From: Skeletonema tropicum
Taxonomy: Eukaryota; Bacillariophyta; Thalassiosirophyceae; Thalassiosirales; Thalassiosiraceae
Direction: 5' to 3'
Length of the DNA: 64,000 nt
NCBI GenBank assembly: GCA_037178625.1
Contig: CM074149.1
Location: forward strand, 434,001-498,000
Part shown: positions 50,529 to 60,722 of the stretch, one piece after another
Position numbering within the stretch: the first letter of the stretch is position 1
How the letters are laid out: each line of letters starts with the position of its first letter
Notes under the pieces: generated by a model
The model's input: only the letters and a program-made list of their open reading frames with translations
Databases searched by the model: none
Told to the model about the DNA's origin: nothing
Translations under genes and position numbers: made by a program

Positions 50529-53500
50529 ATGGATTCACATACACATCCCGGACAATGTGCTGCTGGCATCCTCTGCACCAGCCCCCCAACACTTTCACTT
50601 GGCTCTCACATTTGTTGTGGATGCGGCACACAAGTGCATGCCTTTTGTGCACATGAGGTAGCCCTTATTCATCATCCCGGACTGAAAGAACACTTCGAAA
50701 AGAAACCTCAAAAGGGTATTACTAAAGAAGTTTGCCTGAACCTGAAATGTTACAAAGAAAAGGAGGAATGTGGCACTGATCAACGACATAGTGATACTAT
50801 TGGCACTGCTGCTGCTGCTGCTGCTGGTGCTGCTAATTTGAGCACTCCCCACTACTCCTACCAGCAGCAACATACCCTTGCAGCCACATCATCCCCTCCC
50901 CACTCAAAACCAAAAACACCACTAAGCCAACGCCGCCCAACCAAAAGAAGTCAGAAAAACGAAAGAGAGGAGATGAGTGCAAGTGATGATCACATCCCGA
51001 ATAAAGTCACAGAGGACATTGGACTTGAAGATGAAGGGATTGTTGCTGACTTGCCTCTCTCACTTCCCAAGCACAAGAAACCACCAGAGAATTCAGATAG
51101 AATTGGATTTTTGTGTGATAATATACCAGAAGCAATGGCAGCATTGGTGAACGCTGATCAAGTTTTGAATGTAGATGTAGATGGACCAATACATCCATCT
51201 GCCTCAGTTCCAGTACCAAACATTCCTTCTGGTGTACCTTCCCCTGCCATTCCTACTCCACCCGCTGCTGCTGTGTTAGGTTCAACTTCGACCATACAAA
51301 CAGCCACTGCTACCGCCACTGATGAGTCTGCCACTGATATTTCTTCAATTCCTGATGTAGTCAAAAACAAATTTGATGGCTACAAGGTAGTCAGATATGT
51401 TTCCATACCTTCTGCACCATCTGCTGGAAAGAAAAATCCATTATCACCAGCAGAAGAGATGGCAATTTCTGAATACGAAACACCATATGTGTATCACTGG
51501 AGGAGTAAAAGGTTCAAGGAAAAAGGCGAACCACACACATCCAGAGGGTTCTTTGGTAAAAAGAACGCCGGTGTTGAACTACTCGGCACAAGATACTGCA
51601 TAGCTGTAAAGTGTAAGTGTCAGACCCACATAGCTCGCTTCAATGATGGTCTCATCTTCTATGCAAACATTGATCCCTCCACTGGTCAACCATTGGAGCA
51701 TGACTCTGGTGCTCATAATGTGGGTAGGAATGAGGAAAAGGCACACCGCAAGCCAAACAAATATGGTAGTAAGTCAACAAAAGTTCCAATGAAATCGAGA
51801 TGTGATGATTTGTCACTCACCACTGCCCAGAAAGAATATGTAAAGAAACATATTAGTGGTTATGTTGGAGAAGGCCGGTGGCACGACATCGCCAATGCAA
51901 TGGTGGCATCCAAATCTGTTAAAACTTCACAACAGCAGGCAGCAAAGACTAAGGTGTTTGCCAAACGCATTAGAAAATGGGTGGGCCGGCAGAGGTCAAT
52001 TGGAGATCCCTTCTTTGTTAATCCATCTGGGAAGGGGACACCAATGACTGGTGATCAGTGTGAAGAAATTTTGAATATGCTCCGGAGACCTGTCAATGAT
52101 AGAGGAGAGGCACCTACCAATGATGAAATACCATTCCTACATTCAGAACAGTTCAAGACCATGTGGGAGAAAATACAAGTTGTTGAGCATGATTACACGG
52201 GTAATGGAAGTAAATTTGGTCACATCTTGTGCCAATATACTGATGCAAATGAACGTGCAAGACTGGCAAGAATGATGTTTCGTGATGGTAAGGTACAGTT
52301 GGAGATGGACTTCTACATGGGTGTTTGTGACGGAGATGAGTGGCAGGTGGGAACTATTGGGTTTTCTGATCTTAATCATTGGTACTGGGTACTTGGTATA
52401 GTAATATCTCGTTCAGAAAACTCTGAGGCTGCTGGCCATCTCCTTCGCCATGCCTTGCATCTATTGCGGACTGAAGGTGGTGATGGGTGCCGTGTCCTTG
52501 TGGATGGTGGTAAGGCCTTGAACAAAGCCATCAAGACAGAAAATGATGTGAGGACTCTTATTGAATCATTGACATTGGAAAAGAGACGGTGCCATGCACA
52601 TTGTATCCGCATGCCCTTTTCATGTGGGGGTGGTTACAGGGGAGGTAAGGGATCCATTGTGAAGTCATTACTTGACTATGGAGTGAGTAGGGACAATGTC
52701 GGCAAGATTGTAGGGAAACTCATCATGATGACCTACATCCCTCCTGATGATAGAGAGACCTTCTCTAATGCTGTGAAGTTATTACTTGAGGAGCATGATG
52801 AACACCTGTCGAAGCATGTCCGTGAATTTTATCTCACTGGAAATCCATGTGATCTTGGTGGATTGTGTGCTGGCCGTCCTGGTGAGGTTGCAAGCACCCA
52901 AGGTATGGAACGCCGTGGAGGATGGGTGAAGAAATACCACAAGGACATATTGAAATCCATTGGAATTTCCAAAACCAAAAATCCTATCTACTTTCTTGCT
53001 GCAGCAGCCCGTGACGGCAAAATGAACGGAAACGACCCTCAAAGCATTGCCACACAACCAAATGAGTCCAGGGCAAAACCAGCATATGATTTGTTGCGGA
53101 AGATTTCACAATTCAAAGTTCCTAACTGGGATGCACCAAATACTGGCAGGAAACGTGTTAACTTTGTTCCTGAGTTCTTGTATTGCCTATGTCTAAAAAT
53201 CACAAGAAATGAAGCTGGTGAAGTTGTTCTTAAGGAAGAAGTGCCATTATACAGTGTTCTAGGAAAGAGTGAATGTGAATTTGAAGTAATTCTTCCTACC
53301 CTTGCGACGATTTTTACGGAAAGCAAATTGATGTTAGTAGAGGAATATCAGGAATCTATTGGTGCCCCAGCTGCATTGCAGATGCATACACGTACGATTG
53401 AAAGTATTAGAGAGGGAATGAGCACACCAAGTGGATGCACGAATGTCATCAAAGGACTGAATGATATTGAATGCAAGGACCTCAAAGTCCGTATTCATGA

Positions 53501-54149
53501 TCGTCTTCAGCGTAACACACCCACTCCACACCAGTCTGAGAAGTTGTCTGAATATCTCCGCAGGCGTGCCCAACGAGATGAATCGTCTGTAGCAGGCCAA
53601 AGTTTTGCGACATCATCTCGGAGACGCAAGAAGGGAAGGAAGAAGGGAGTGACAGCACATGAAGCTCGACTTGAAAATGACAAATGGGGTGGAGAACAGA
53701 GTGGTGAACCACAGCGAGCAGCAGAAAGTAACTTCTTTGATGGCTACCAGATGATAAATGATGATGCTGAGTTCGAAGAAGTAGAGCGTATGGTGCTTGC
53801 ACGGGCAGCAACTGATGGTGAACACATTGAGGCAAATGTTGGTGAGGTTGACTTTGAGTTCACTGAAGATGAAATAACATCCTTCATCAATGAGAATGCA
53901 AGGCATGAGAGAGTAAGAGTTATCAGAGAGCTTGGTGACGGAAGGACAGTCCAAGTGAAGAAGGAGTGTGGTGAGATGTCCTGCTCATGTGAATCCTTTA
54001 CACGATGGAGGATTTGTCGTGAAGTTGCTTGGTTTAAGGTGCTGCATTATGCACAATATCCAAGTGGTGATATATCAACAGCCGAGGATGGATGGGAACA
54101 TATCAGGAACAAGTTACATGACATCATTCGGAAAACTCACATAGCATAA
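50529..54149 (+). CDS. MULE transposase with N-terminal zinc site and SWIM-like C-terminus
   Basis: 1,206 aa from this Met; the frame extends upstream to 50403. I chose 50529 because a C-A-A-G-x(2)-C...C-x(2)-C-G-x-Q-x-H-A-x-C-x-H zinc site follows the Met directly, as in the fragment at 10545. The MULE core has D594 (QLEMDFYMGV), D659 (RVLVDGGKAL), a CHAHC motif near residue 690-700 and E794 (TQGMERRGGWVKK). This is the Mutator D-D-E arrangement with the C-x-H pair between the second D and E. Near the C-terminus CSCESFTRWRICRE resembles a SWIM zinc finger, but the usual final His is Glu. The family role is cut-and-paste transposition in the nucleus. No internal stop. Confidence 0.92.
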   Translation: MDSHTHPGQCAAGILCTSPPTLSLGSHICCGCGTQVHAFCAHEVALIHHPGLKEHFEKKPQKGITKEVCLNLKCYKEKEECGTDQRHSDTIGTAAAAAAGAANLSTPHYSYQQQHTLAATSSPPHSKPKTPLSQRRPTKRSQKNEREEMSASDDHIPNKVTEDIGLEDEGIVADLPLSLPKHKKPPENSDRIGFLCDNIPEAMAALVNADQVLNVDVDGPIHPSASVPVPNIPSGVPSPAIPTPPAAAVLGSTSTIQTATATATDESATDISSIPDVVKNKFDGYKVVRYVSIPSAPSAGKKNPLSPAEEMAISEYETPYVYHWRSKRFKEKGEPHTSRGFFGKKNAGVELLGTRYCIAVKCKCQTHIARFNDGLIFYANIDPSTGQPLEHDSGAHNVGRNEEKAHRKPNKYGSKSTKVPMKSRCDDLSLTTAQKEYVKKHISGYVGEGRWHDIANAMVASKSVKTSQQQAAKTKVFAKRIRKWVGRQRSIGDPFFVNPSGKGTPMTGDQCEEILNMLRRPVNDRGEAPTNDEIPFLHSEQFKTMWEKIQVVEHDYTGNGSKFGHILCQYTDANERARLARMMFRDGKVQLEMDFYMGVCDGDEWQVGTIGFSDLNHWYWVLGIVISRSENSEAAGHLLRHALHLLRTEGGDGCRVLVDGGKALNKAIKTENDVRTLIESLTLEKRRCHAHCIRMPFSCGGGYRGGKGSIVKSLLDYGVSRDNVGKIVGKLIMMTYIPPDDRETFSNAVKLLLEEHDEHLSKHVREFYLTGNPCDLGGLCAGRPGEVASTQGMERRGGWVKKYHKDILKSIGISKTKNPIYFLAAAARDGKMNGNDPQSIATQPNESRAKPAYDLLRKISQFKVPNWDAPNTGRKRVNFVPEFLYCLCLKITRNEAGEVVLKEEVPLYSVLGKSECEFEVILPTLATIFTESKLMLVEEYQESIGAPAALQMHTRTIESIREGMSTPSGCTNVIKGLNDIECKDLKVRIHDRLQRNTPTPHQSEKLSEYLRRRAQRDESSVAGQSFATSSRRRKKGRKKGVTAHEARLENDKWGGEQSGEPQRAAESNFFDGYQMINDDAEFEEVERMVLARAATDGEHIEANVGEVDFEFTEDEITSFINENARHERVRVIRELGDGRTVQVKKECGEMSCSCESFTRWRICREVAWFKVLHYAQYPSGDISTAEDGWEHIRNKLHDIIRKTHIA

Positions 54150-54193
54150 TTTAGAAGATATATTTTAGTTATAATATCATCTTTGATAATTAC

Positions 54194-55754
54194 TTACATA
54201 TAGTACTCAGACATAACCCTCCGTGTTGCGGCGAGTAGCCAATCATTGAATGTATCCACCCCACCATCTGAATGGTATTGTTTCAACATCTCCACTGCAA
54301 TTTTATTCCTAGACTTTTGATTTGAATCCAATGGTTTCAGTTGTAAGTCTGATCTGGTATGATCTGAAAGTGGTTCGACAAATGACATGGAATCAATCCA
54401 ACGACTGTGAGAGCAACACCTTAGAGCTAATGCAAAGCTAGCAATGTCCTTGTTCTTTCCATAACAGGTCCTATTGCATTGGTTGGTACATGTTTCGTTT
54501 GTACAAGCAAGAGTCACTCGTCCATGCCTCCAGAAACTGAGTATATCGCTTTTGGAATCACGCAGAGTGGGGCGTTCATCCAACGGGTGTAAGACGAACA
54601 ATGAATTGTGCTGTAGAAGGAAGTACTTAGTTTCAATAACCTCATCTGTTGGTCCTGACTTCCAAACAACACGCTCAAAGGTGAGGATGCGGCTATGACC
54701 CACAGTTAAGATTGCCACTATGGTGTTCTCTGACTGTGAATTTCTTGATGGCAAGCATTGAATTGAGTCAGTCTTTTTGTTGTATGAGTAGGTTACATCA
54801 GTGTGTGAACCTGTTTGAATGACAGAGCACACATTATTGCTCAGTCCCTTTCCACCGTTGATAGAAACTTGGACATGGTTAAAGTTTTGAGTGAGGAATG
54901 GTGAAAGATAACCATACTTCTTCAGAGTTGATTGGACTGCAGTCATTAATGATTTCATTTCGGTAGTGACAGGACGCAAATAGTTAGTGCTGAAAAGGTG
55001 ATGATAAGAAAATGGTTAGTTGTTAAAATGACTAATGCTTAAAGAATAGAAAGCATCATAACATGACCATGACTTACTTGTGAGTGCTGCCGACACTTAT
55101 TGCTCCACTCCCACTGCCATAACTTACAATCTCTTGGAATAGAGTATTACCATAATACTTTTCATCCATCACTAATCCATAATTGTTTCTCACGCGTGCT
55201 GGTCGCTGAGTGCTAATGATTGGATCAAAATTCAATGGGAATTCAACAGTCTCTTTAAAGTCACTTGCAGCCTGAAATACGATTGAGGCTACTAACTCGG
55301 TGAGGTTGTTATCAACTGCAAAATTGTCACTTACACCAGAAAAGAGCTTGCTTGAATGTTTGCGCATTCCAATAAAATTTACAAGAGGCCAGCAACTTTT
55401 CCCCTTCTCTGTACAATACAAGCATTTTGATTTGTAGTCCCATTTGTCATCATTATCATAAACACATTTCTTGCCCCTACCGAAACAACAGAGACATGCC
55501 TTTCTTTGACCCAATTTTGATTCATTAGAATATTGGAAAAAGGATGTTCCAAGTGGCTGGCAATAAATTTCATCAGATTCACATTGGCAACCTAAACATC
55601 GATTTGGATACATTGAATCCTCATTGAAACAACAGAATCGGCGCCAAAGGGCACAACGAATACATCGACTGCTGCCATTATATGAATTATTTATCTCAGC
55701 AGGGGTACGTGGTGCCCTCTTCCGCTTGTTGCCACCATCATTTTCTGATGGCAT
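54194..55754 (-). CDS. MULE-borne Cys-rich protein, two exons
   Basis: Exon 1 is 55754-55078 and exon 2 is 54989-54194. The 88-bp intron (55077-54990) has GTAAGT and TTTTCAG borders and joins the two frames exactly, giving about 490 aa. The N-terminus is basic (NKRKRAPRTP). A cysteine-rich region follows (about 30-130): C-x(2)-C-x(5)-CC, C-x(2)-C-x-C, C-L-C-C and C-x(2)-C pairs, suggesting several zinc sites. Exon 2 holds a mixed globular domain with TCTNQCNRTCYG. I do not recognise the family. It is convergent to the transposase, as mudrB is to mudrA in maize MuDR, but I see no similarity that I can claim to MURB. Likely accessory DNA-binding protein. Confidence 0.75.
54990..55077 (-). other. 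88-bp spliceosomal intron
   Basis: Minus strand GTAAGTCATGG...TTTTCAG, and CTAATG/TAACTA-like branch candidates. Removing it makes one continuous frame. Size is normal for diatom introns. Confidence 0.8.
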
Positions 55755-56029
55755 GTTATGCTCATGTGTTGATGGTGTTGGAGTCTAGAGTAGTCAAGAT
55801 GACAGCTGAACATTTGTCGTGCAGCGGCTCTGCCTCTCTCTCCCATGGTGACATCTGTCGGAACTCTTGGCATCACAAAGCTTTGCCCAGCTCAACGATA
55901 GGCATAACGATGCATGACACACAAGATCCAGCCGATTGCCGGCAGTTGAACGTTCAACGGAAAAATAAATGTACCCTGCACATTTAGCTAGGGGTATACT
56001 TGAAAGAATTGATAGAAAGAGAAGACAGA
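55755..56029 (-). promoter_or_regulatory. Promoter region of the MULE Cys-rich gene
   Basis: Lies between the Cys-rich gene start and the right TIR and contains no convincing gene. By position it holds the promoter; the TIR may contribute, as in MuDR. No TATA box is obvious. Confidence 0.35.
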
Positions 56030-56148
56030 GCGGCACTCACATTCTTCTATTGATGGCGAAATGAAGTACTGAATTCCTACGTTACATTTCTACAGCCCAA
56101 CTCGCGGCAGAACGGACACCCCAACTCGCGGCAGAACGGGCCGCGTGC
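56030..56148 (-). repeat. Right 119-bp TIR of MULE
   Basis: Exact inverse of 50209-50327, including the two tandem CCCAACTCGCGGCAGAAC motifs and GAATTCCTACGTT. Followed by the second AACTTCGACC. Confidence 0.93.
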
Positions 56149-56158
56149 AACTTCGACC

Positions 56159-57451
56159 TCCAAAAACCAATGACATCCCAACCATGGCGACCAATTTGCT
56201 CCCCTTTCCATTGTAATGTCGGAAGCTATCCCCGTTATCGTATCTTCGACTCCCATTGGTTCATATGAGAACGTTTATGCAGTGGAAGTGCGTTCGAAGC
56301 GGTCGTATCGATCAAATAGTACTGTTTTTCATGCAGCTAGTCGGCCGCCCACCAGATGGGCCGAGATAGTCGGCACGTGTTATCACAACAACAATTGATT
56401 GGGAGAGGCAATCCAGCGATAATTATTACTCCGCACGTCTATCATGATTGGTATGATCGGTTGGTGAGGCGGAAGTGCGTATACATTGCGATTGTGTTCG
56501 CCAATGCTGCCTTTTTCCATGTTGTGTTGTCATGACACAACATCGACTCTCTCACCTATGACAGTCTTTACTGCATCAAATGAGTATCTTTAATAAAAGT
56601 GGCATGCGTGGGCAACAATCATAAAGTTTATGATAGGATGCTGCAATAATCGCCGCTGAGGATGAGCCGTCTATGATCGTAGCCCTTCGTTAATATGGAA
56701 ACTTCGGTTTGGTGGTTCACAAAAGATCGGCCTTATCCTTCGTGTGTCATGGCAATGGAATGTCTATTCAACAATAAACTGGGCACAATATCGTGTCATT
56801 ATGATTACATAAGCGGTGGTGTCCGCGTGGGGGGTTGCTGTTTACTTCATGCACTAAAGAGAGAGTGTGTTGATCCGACTTATGTTGAGTGATGGAACAC
56901 AAGTTCTTCACATCAGTGCTTCCGAACATTAAAACACACAACAATGTATAGCAAGCATATTGCACCGCCGCATCGACCCGAACAGCAGTAGAAAACAAGA
57001 TGCAATAATCCTATACCTTCGTATGCAACAGGACGATGACGTTCATTGATCTTGGACGATCCATCGGTCCATCGATGACGATGATAATTGGTATACAGAA
57101 TTTGCAATTATTAATGAATGTACAATATGCAGATGCTAAAATAATGACCCATGTTGTCAACCATGACTGTATCGACGTACTGAGTCGATAATATTGTTCA
57201 AACAGCTTTGCCCATGCAATAGAAGCGCCCGTAGGGAGCGGAACACCATGGTGGCCATGTTATGGGCAATTTTGTTATGGTATTGGCAATCTTGTGGTAT
57301 ATATTGAGTTCCTTTGTGAAGAAGACGGAACGACATCTAAATTGGATTATTAGCACCGTGACTAGCTTGTGACTAGCTGTGTAGAAATCTACATGGGAAT
57401 CAGTACGTTTTGTAGCTAGTCGACTAGCGACTAGCTCCAACCTATCCACTA
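56159..57451. other. Right part of the older host element, no gene seen
   Basis: Several frames of about 60-90 codons exist but show no motif or conserved partner. The end carries GACTAGCTTGTGACTAGCTG and TAGTCGACTAGCGACTAGCT, multiple GACTAGC motifs that mirror the left end. Confidence 0.5.
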
Positions 57452-57455
57452 GTCT

Positions 57456-57568
57456 CACCCTACATGGATCTTCTGTCATATCTGGGAGTCCTCTTCAGAG
57501 GGACTCTGCAGATATGCAGAGACCTCCCAAGTGACTCAGACACGTGTCTGAAGATCCTATGTAGGGTG
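57456..57568. mobile_element. Short palindromic MITE, copy 2 (113 bp)
   Basis: CACCCTACAT-GGATCTTC at the left and GAAGATCCTATGTAGGGTG at the right form the TIR. GTCT flanks both sides (57452-57455 and 57569-57572). The interior has GTCCTCTTCAGAGGGAC and TCAGACACGTGTCTGA hairpins. Part of this family is also built into ankyrin upstream regions (about 16420 and 29290). Confidence 0.88.
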
Positions 57569-57572
57569 GTCT

Positions 57573-57855
57573 ATTAGTCTTGCGCTCAATAGTGCACAGA
57601 GCAAGCAATAATATATTTCATGTTAGTGTCACTACGTCATCTCCAAAGGCTTTATTCGACATTATTGAGTACCGTTACGTTTAGATTATATGCGCAAAGT
57701 GCAAAGTAAGGCCATTTACTTCAACTCGGGTCTGGATGCATGCATGCAACGATCATGCATTTGACCAATGATCGCGCTCATTCAATGTCTTTACTTCTCA
57801 ACAGCAGCGAGCAAGGAAAGGCATTAATAATTTATATATATGTTAAGTAATAACC
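57573..57855 (+). promoter_or_regulatory. Upstream region of QQQ gene 3
   Basis: CTCAATAGTGCACAGAGCAA (shared with the ankyrin 3' flank), then GGCTTTATTCGACATTAT, AAGTAAGGCCATTTACTTC, TGCATGCATGCAACG and AGCAGCGAGCAAGGAAAG, as before QQQ genes 1 and 2. Confidence 0.5.
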
Positions 57856-57969
57856 ATGCAGCAACAGTATCGAACACAGCGTAGGCCTAAACCAGTGTCA
57901 AGACAATACACCTCCAGCTTTTCCGGTATTGATTGGGGCTTTCGATCGTCTCAACAAGATAGCTCCACA

Positions 57970-58043
57970 TGTTGATGAATGCTTTTGCCAACTAACGTAG
58001 ATAACCGGTTATCTACGTTAGTTGGCAAAAGCATTCATCAACA
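57970..58043. repeat. Perfect 74-bp palindrome at insertion start
   Basis: Centre at 58006/58007 in AACC|GGTT. The left half starts TGTTGATGAATGC and the right half ends GCATTCATCAACA. It recurs whole at the centre of the larger palindrome and as a right half at about 58529-58570. Confidence 0.95.
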
Positions 58044-58220
58044 TAATGAAAGTCGCTAGTTCGAGCCCCGAGTCAGGTACTCTACCTCCGCGCACGTAAG
58101 AGCCAGAGTAGTAAGAGCCATCAGTAGCCAGCCAGTAGCCTGTGGTCTGATGGGGGGATGGTGATAATATTGAACACCAGGGGCAACATTAGAATGCTCC
58201 ATCTAATGTAGATAATCGGC

Positions 58221-58528
58221 TAGAGATGACTGTCACTTGATAGTGCAGTCAGGCTTGTAATGCTTAGAAGCATACGCTCAGCGAACACGAGGTTCTGGAC
58301 TGCACGACAGTCATCTCGGCGCTAGCGACTTTCATTATGTTGATGAATGCTTTTGCCAACTAACGTAGATAACCGGTTATCTACGTTAGTTGGCAAAAGC
58401 ATTCATCAACATAATGAAAGTCGCTAGCGCCGAGATGACTGTCGTGCAGTCCAGAACCTCGTGTTCGCTGAGCGTATGCTTCTAAGCATTACAAGCCTGA
58501 CTGCACTATCAAGTGACAGTCATCTCTA
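58221..58528. repeat. Perfect 308-bp palindrome
   Basis: Two 154-bp arms meet at 58374/58375 with no loop. Outer ends are TAGAGATGACTG and CAGTCATCTCTA. I found no mismatch along the arms. Both strands carry the AATGAAAGTCGCTAG phrase next to the inner 74-bp palindrome. Confidence 0.93.
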
Positions 58529-58595
58529 ACCGGTTATCTACGTTAGTTGGCAAAAGCATTCATCAACATAATGAAAGTCGAGGAAGAACTATGAT

Positions 58596-60722
58596 GTGTT
58601 TGCCATGGAAGGCAGCGAAATACCTGACGATATTGAAATGGTAATGCTTACCCTCAATGATGACTGCGAGACAGGAGTGGAGGAAACAAAGCTTGATCCA
58701 GAGGAGTTTGAACTCGCACGGGTGACAGCTGAGTGTATGTTCCTGACGGGACACCTCGGCTGGAAGGAAGGCCTTGATAGTGACGACATGCCTCTAAGTG
58801 AATATGCGTTTATGATGGAAGAAGTCACACTCGTCACCGAGCAAATGAACTGGAAAAAGGGGCTCAAAGTATTTAAACAACAAGGCAAGGAGGACCTGGC
58901 AGAAGAAGCCATCACGAAGGAGCTACAGCAAATACACGACATGCAGGGTTTCCAGCCTAAACACTGGTATGAAATGACAAAAGAAGAGAGAGCAAATGCA
59001 CTCAACTATCTCATGTACTTGAAAGAGAAAAGAAATGGGATTATCAAGGGACGTGGCTGTGCTGACGGTCGACCACAGAGATTATACACGACAAAAATGG
59101 AGGCATCTTCCCCGACAGTGAGGCAAGCCTCAATCATGTTGACATGCATGATAGATGCATATGAAAAAAGAGCCGTTGCTACTGCAGATATTCCAGGTGC
59201 ATTCCTACAGACAAAATGGCCAAAGGACAAAAAGGATGTGCATGTAATGTTGGACGGTGAAATGGCGATGCTACTGGCAAAAATCGATCCACCTACATAT
59301 CAAGAGTTTGTGCACCACCGTCGAGGAGAGCCATACATCTACTGCAGGTTGAACGTCGCACTATATGGAACTCTTCTTGCGGCAGTGCTGTTCTGGAAGA
59401 AGCTCACTCGCTTCATGGTCGACAATGGTTTTGAAGTCAACCCGTATGACTGGTGCGTGGTGAATAAAATGATTGATGGGAAACAGTGCACCATCGTGTG
59501 GCATGTGGATGATCTGAAGATCTCCCATGTGAGCGAAGACGTTGTCAGTGACATCATCGATCTACTACAAAAAGAATATGGAAAGGTGGGCAACCTATCT
59601 GTTACTAGAGGAAAGGTACATGAATACCTCGGCATGACCCTAGACTTCTCGGATGCTAAAAAGATTATCGTTGATATGGAAAAATTCTTCGATGGAGTGC
59701 TAGAGGATCTTCCGGACGATATGGACGGATATGCTGCCACCCCAGCAGCTGATCACCTCTTCAAAACGAGAGATAATGTGCCGAAGCTTGACAAGAAAAG
59801 AGCTGAACTGTTTCAATCCAAAACAGCACAGCTTCTGTTTGGATCCCAGCGGGCTAGGCCAGATCTACGGCTGGTCGTATCATTCCTCACCAAGAGAGTG
59901 AATGCTCCCGACGAGGATGATTACAAGAAGCTAGCAAGAGCAATGAGATACATCAGAAGAACAAAATGGCTACGGCTGACCATTGAGGCAGAATACCTCG
60001 ACCAGAATCACTGGTTCATTGATGGAGCATTTGCGGTACACGATGACATGAGAAGTCACACAGGAGGGTACATGACCTTCGGTAGAGGAATGATCGACGG
60101 GTCATCCAGTGGTCAAAAGATAAACACAACCAGTTCAACCGAGGCTGAAGTCGTGGGGGTGCATGATAATATGCCTGCCATCCTTTGGACTCGATACTTC
60201 ATGGAAGCACAGGGATATCCGCTCAAGCCATCCGTAATTCATCAGGATAACATGAGTGCCATGTTGCTAGAGACCAACGGAAGAGGCTCAAGCAGCAAGC
60301 GAACCAGACATATGAATGTCAGGTACTTCTTTGTAGCGGACGTGTTGAAACGAAAGGAAGCAGTCTTACGATACTGTCCAACTGACGAAATGATCGGAGA
60401 CTTCTTCACAAAACCTCTCGGCGGGGCAAAGTTCCGACGATTCAGGAACATTATCATGAACATTACTCACGATGAGCATGGTCCAGTGGATGTTGATGAA
60501 CTCATGGCCATTCACTATGAAAAAATGAAAGAAAGAATTGATGAGTCTAAACCAATGCAATCCATTGATTCAGGCTCACAGGAGTGTGTTGGGAATCAGA
60601 GTGAACAGGACAAGTGGGCCGGCAAGAAAGGCAAGAAGAAGCCCACGTATGCTGACGTTGTTTCTCGCAGCCAATCACAGTCACCTACATCAGCCCTGAA
60701 AACCAAGAACCAAGATCGATGA
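58596..60722 (+). CDS. Copia (CoDi-like) reverse transcriptase-RNase H
   Basis: 708 aa. RT motifs are D198 in TADIPGAFLQ and the YVDD-equivalent HVDD at 303-306 in IVWHVDDLKISH, then EYLGMTLDF. RNase H has D476 (FIDGAF), E516 (SSTEAEVVG), D551 (IHQDNMSAM) and a late DFFTKPL motif typical of copia. The tail (about 650-708) is K/Q/S-rich. The region before ~110 is acidic and helical and is not integrase. So it is a Pol lacking PR and IN. The frame is intact, which suggests recent insertion or selection on the RT. Confidence 0.9.
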   Translation: MFAMEGSEIPDDIEMVMLTLNDDCETGVEETKLDPEEFELARVTAECMFLTGHLGWKEGLDSDDMPLSEYAFMMEEVTLVTEQMNWKKGLKVFKQQGKEDLAEEAITKELQQIHDMQGFQPKHWYEMTKEERANALNYLMYLKEKRNGIIKGRGCADGRPQRLYTTKMEASSPTVRQASIMLTCMIDAYEKRAVATADIPGAFLQTKWPKDKKDVHVMLDGEMAMLLAKIDPPTYQEFVHHRRGEPYIYCRLNVALYGTLLAAVLFWKKLTRFMVDNGFEVNPYDWCVVNKMIDGKQCTIVWHVDDLKISHVSEDVVSDIIDLLQKEYGKVGNLSVTRGKVHEYLGMTLDFSDAKKIIVDMEKFFDGVLEDLPDDMDGYAATPAADHLFKTRDNVPKLDKKRAELFQSKTAQLLFGSQRARPDLRLVVSFLTKRVNAPDEDDYKKLARAMRYIRRTKWLRLTIEAEYLDQNHWFIDGAFAVHDDMRSHTGGYMTFGRGMIDGSSSGQKINTTSSTEAEVVGVHDNMPAILWTRYFMEAQGYPLKPSVIHQDNMSAMLLETNGRGSSSKRTRHMNVRYFFVADVLKRKEAVLRYCPTDEMIGDFFTKPLGGAKFRRFRNIIMNITHDEHGPVDVDELMAIHYEKMKERIDESKPMQSIDSGSQECVGNQSEQDKWAGKKGKKKPTYADVVSRSQSQSPTSALKTKNQDR

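Larger units (their letters stand above)
50209..56148 (+). mobile_element. Complete MULE with two convergent genes (5,940 bp)
   Basis: Perfect 119-bp terminal inverted repeats (50209-50327 and 56030-56148) are flanked by a 10-bp duplication AACTTCGACC (50199-50208 and 56149-56158). Mutator-like elements typically duplicate 9-10 bp and have long TIRs. The left gene is a MULE transposase on the plus strand; the right gene is a Cys-rich two-exon protein on the minus strand. The genes converge and are 44 bp apart. Both frames and both TIRs are intact, so the element may be active. Confidence 0.95.
49895..57451. mobile_element. Older TIR element that hosts the MULE
   Basis: TAGTGG-TTATAGGTTGGAGCTAG at about 49895-49914 is inverted as CTAGCTCCAACCTAT-CCACTA at about 57431-57451, with repeated GACTAGCTAG-type subterminal motifs on both sides. 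Without the MULE it would be about 1.6 kb, with no gene visible in 49915-50198 or 56159-57430. The host sequence GTTTCATCGTCT...CTCAATAGTGCACAGAGC is continuous at about 41676-41708. The target duplication is unclear (possibly GTCT). Confidence 0.65.

Noticed and set aside
58050..58076. GTTCGAGCC phrase like a tRNA T-loop inside the copia derivative
   Set aside because: The upstream sequence is the 74-bp palindrome and no tRNA fold is possible.
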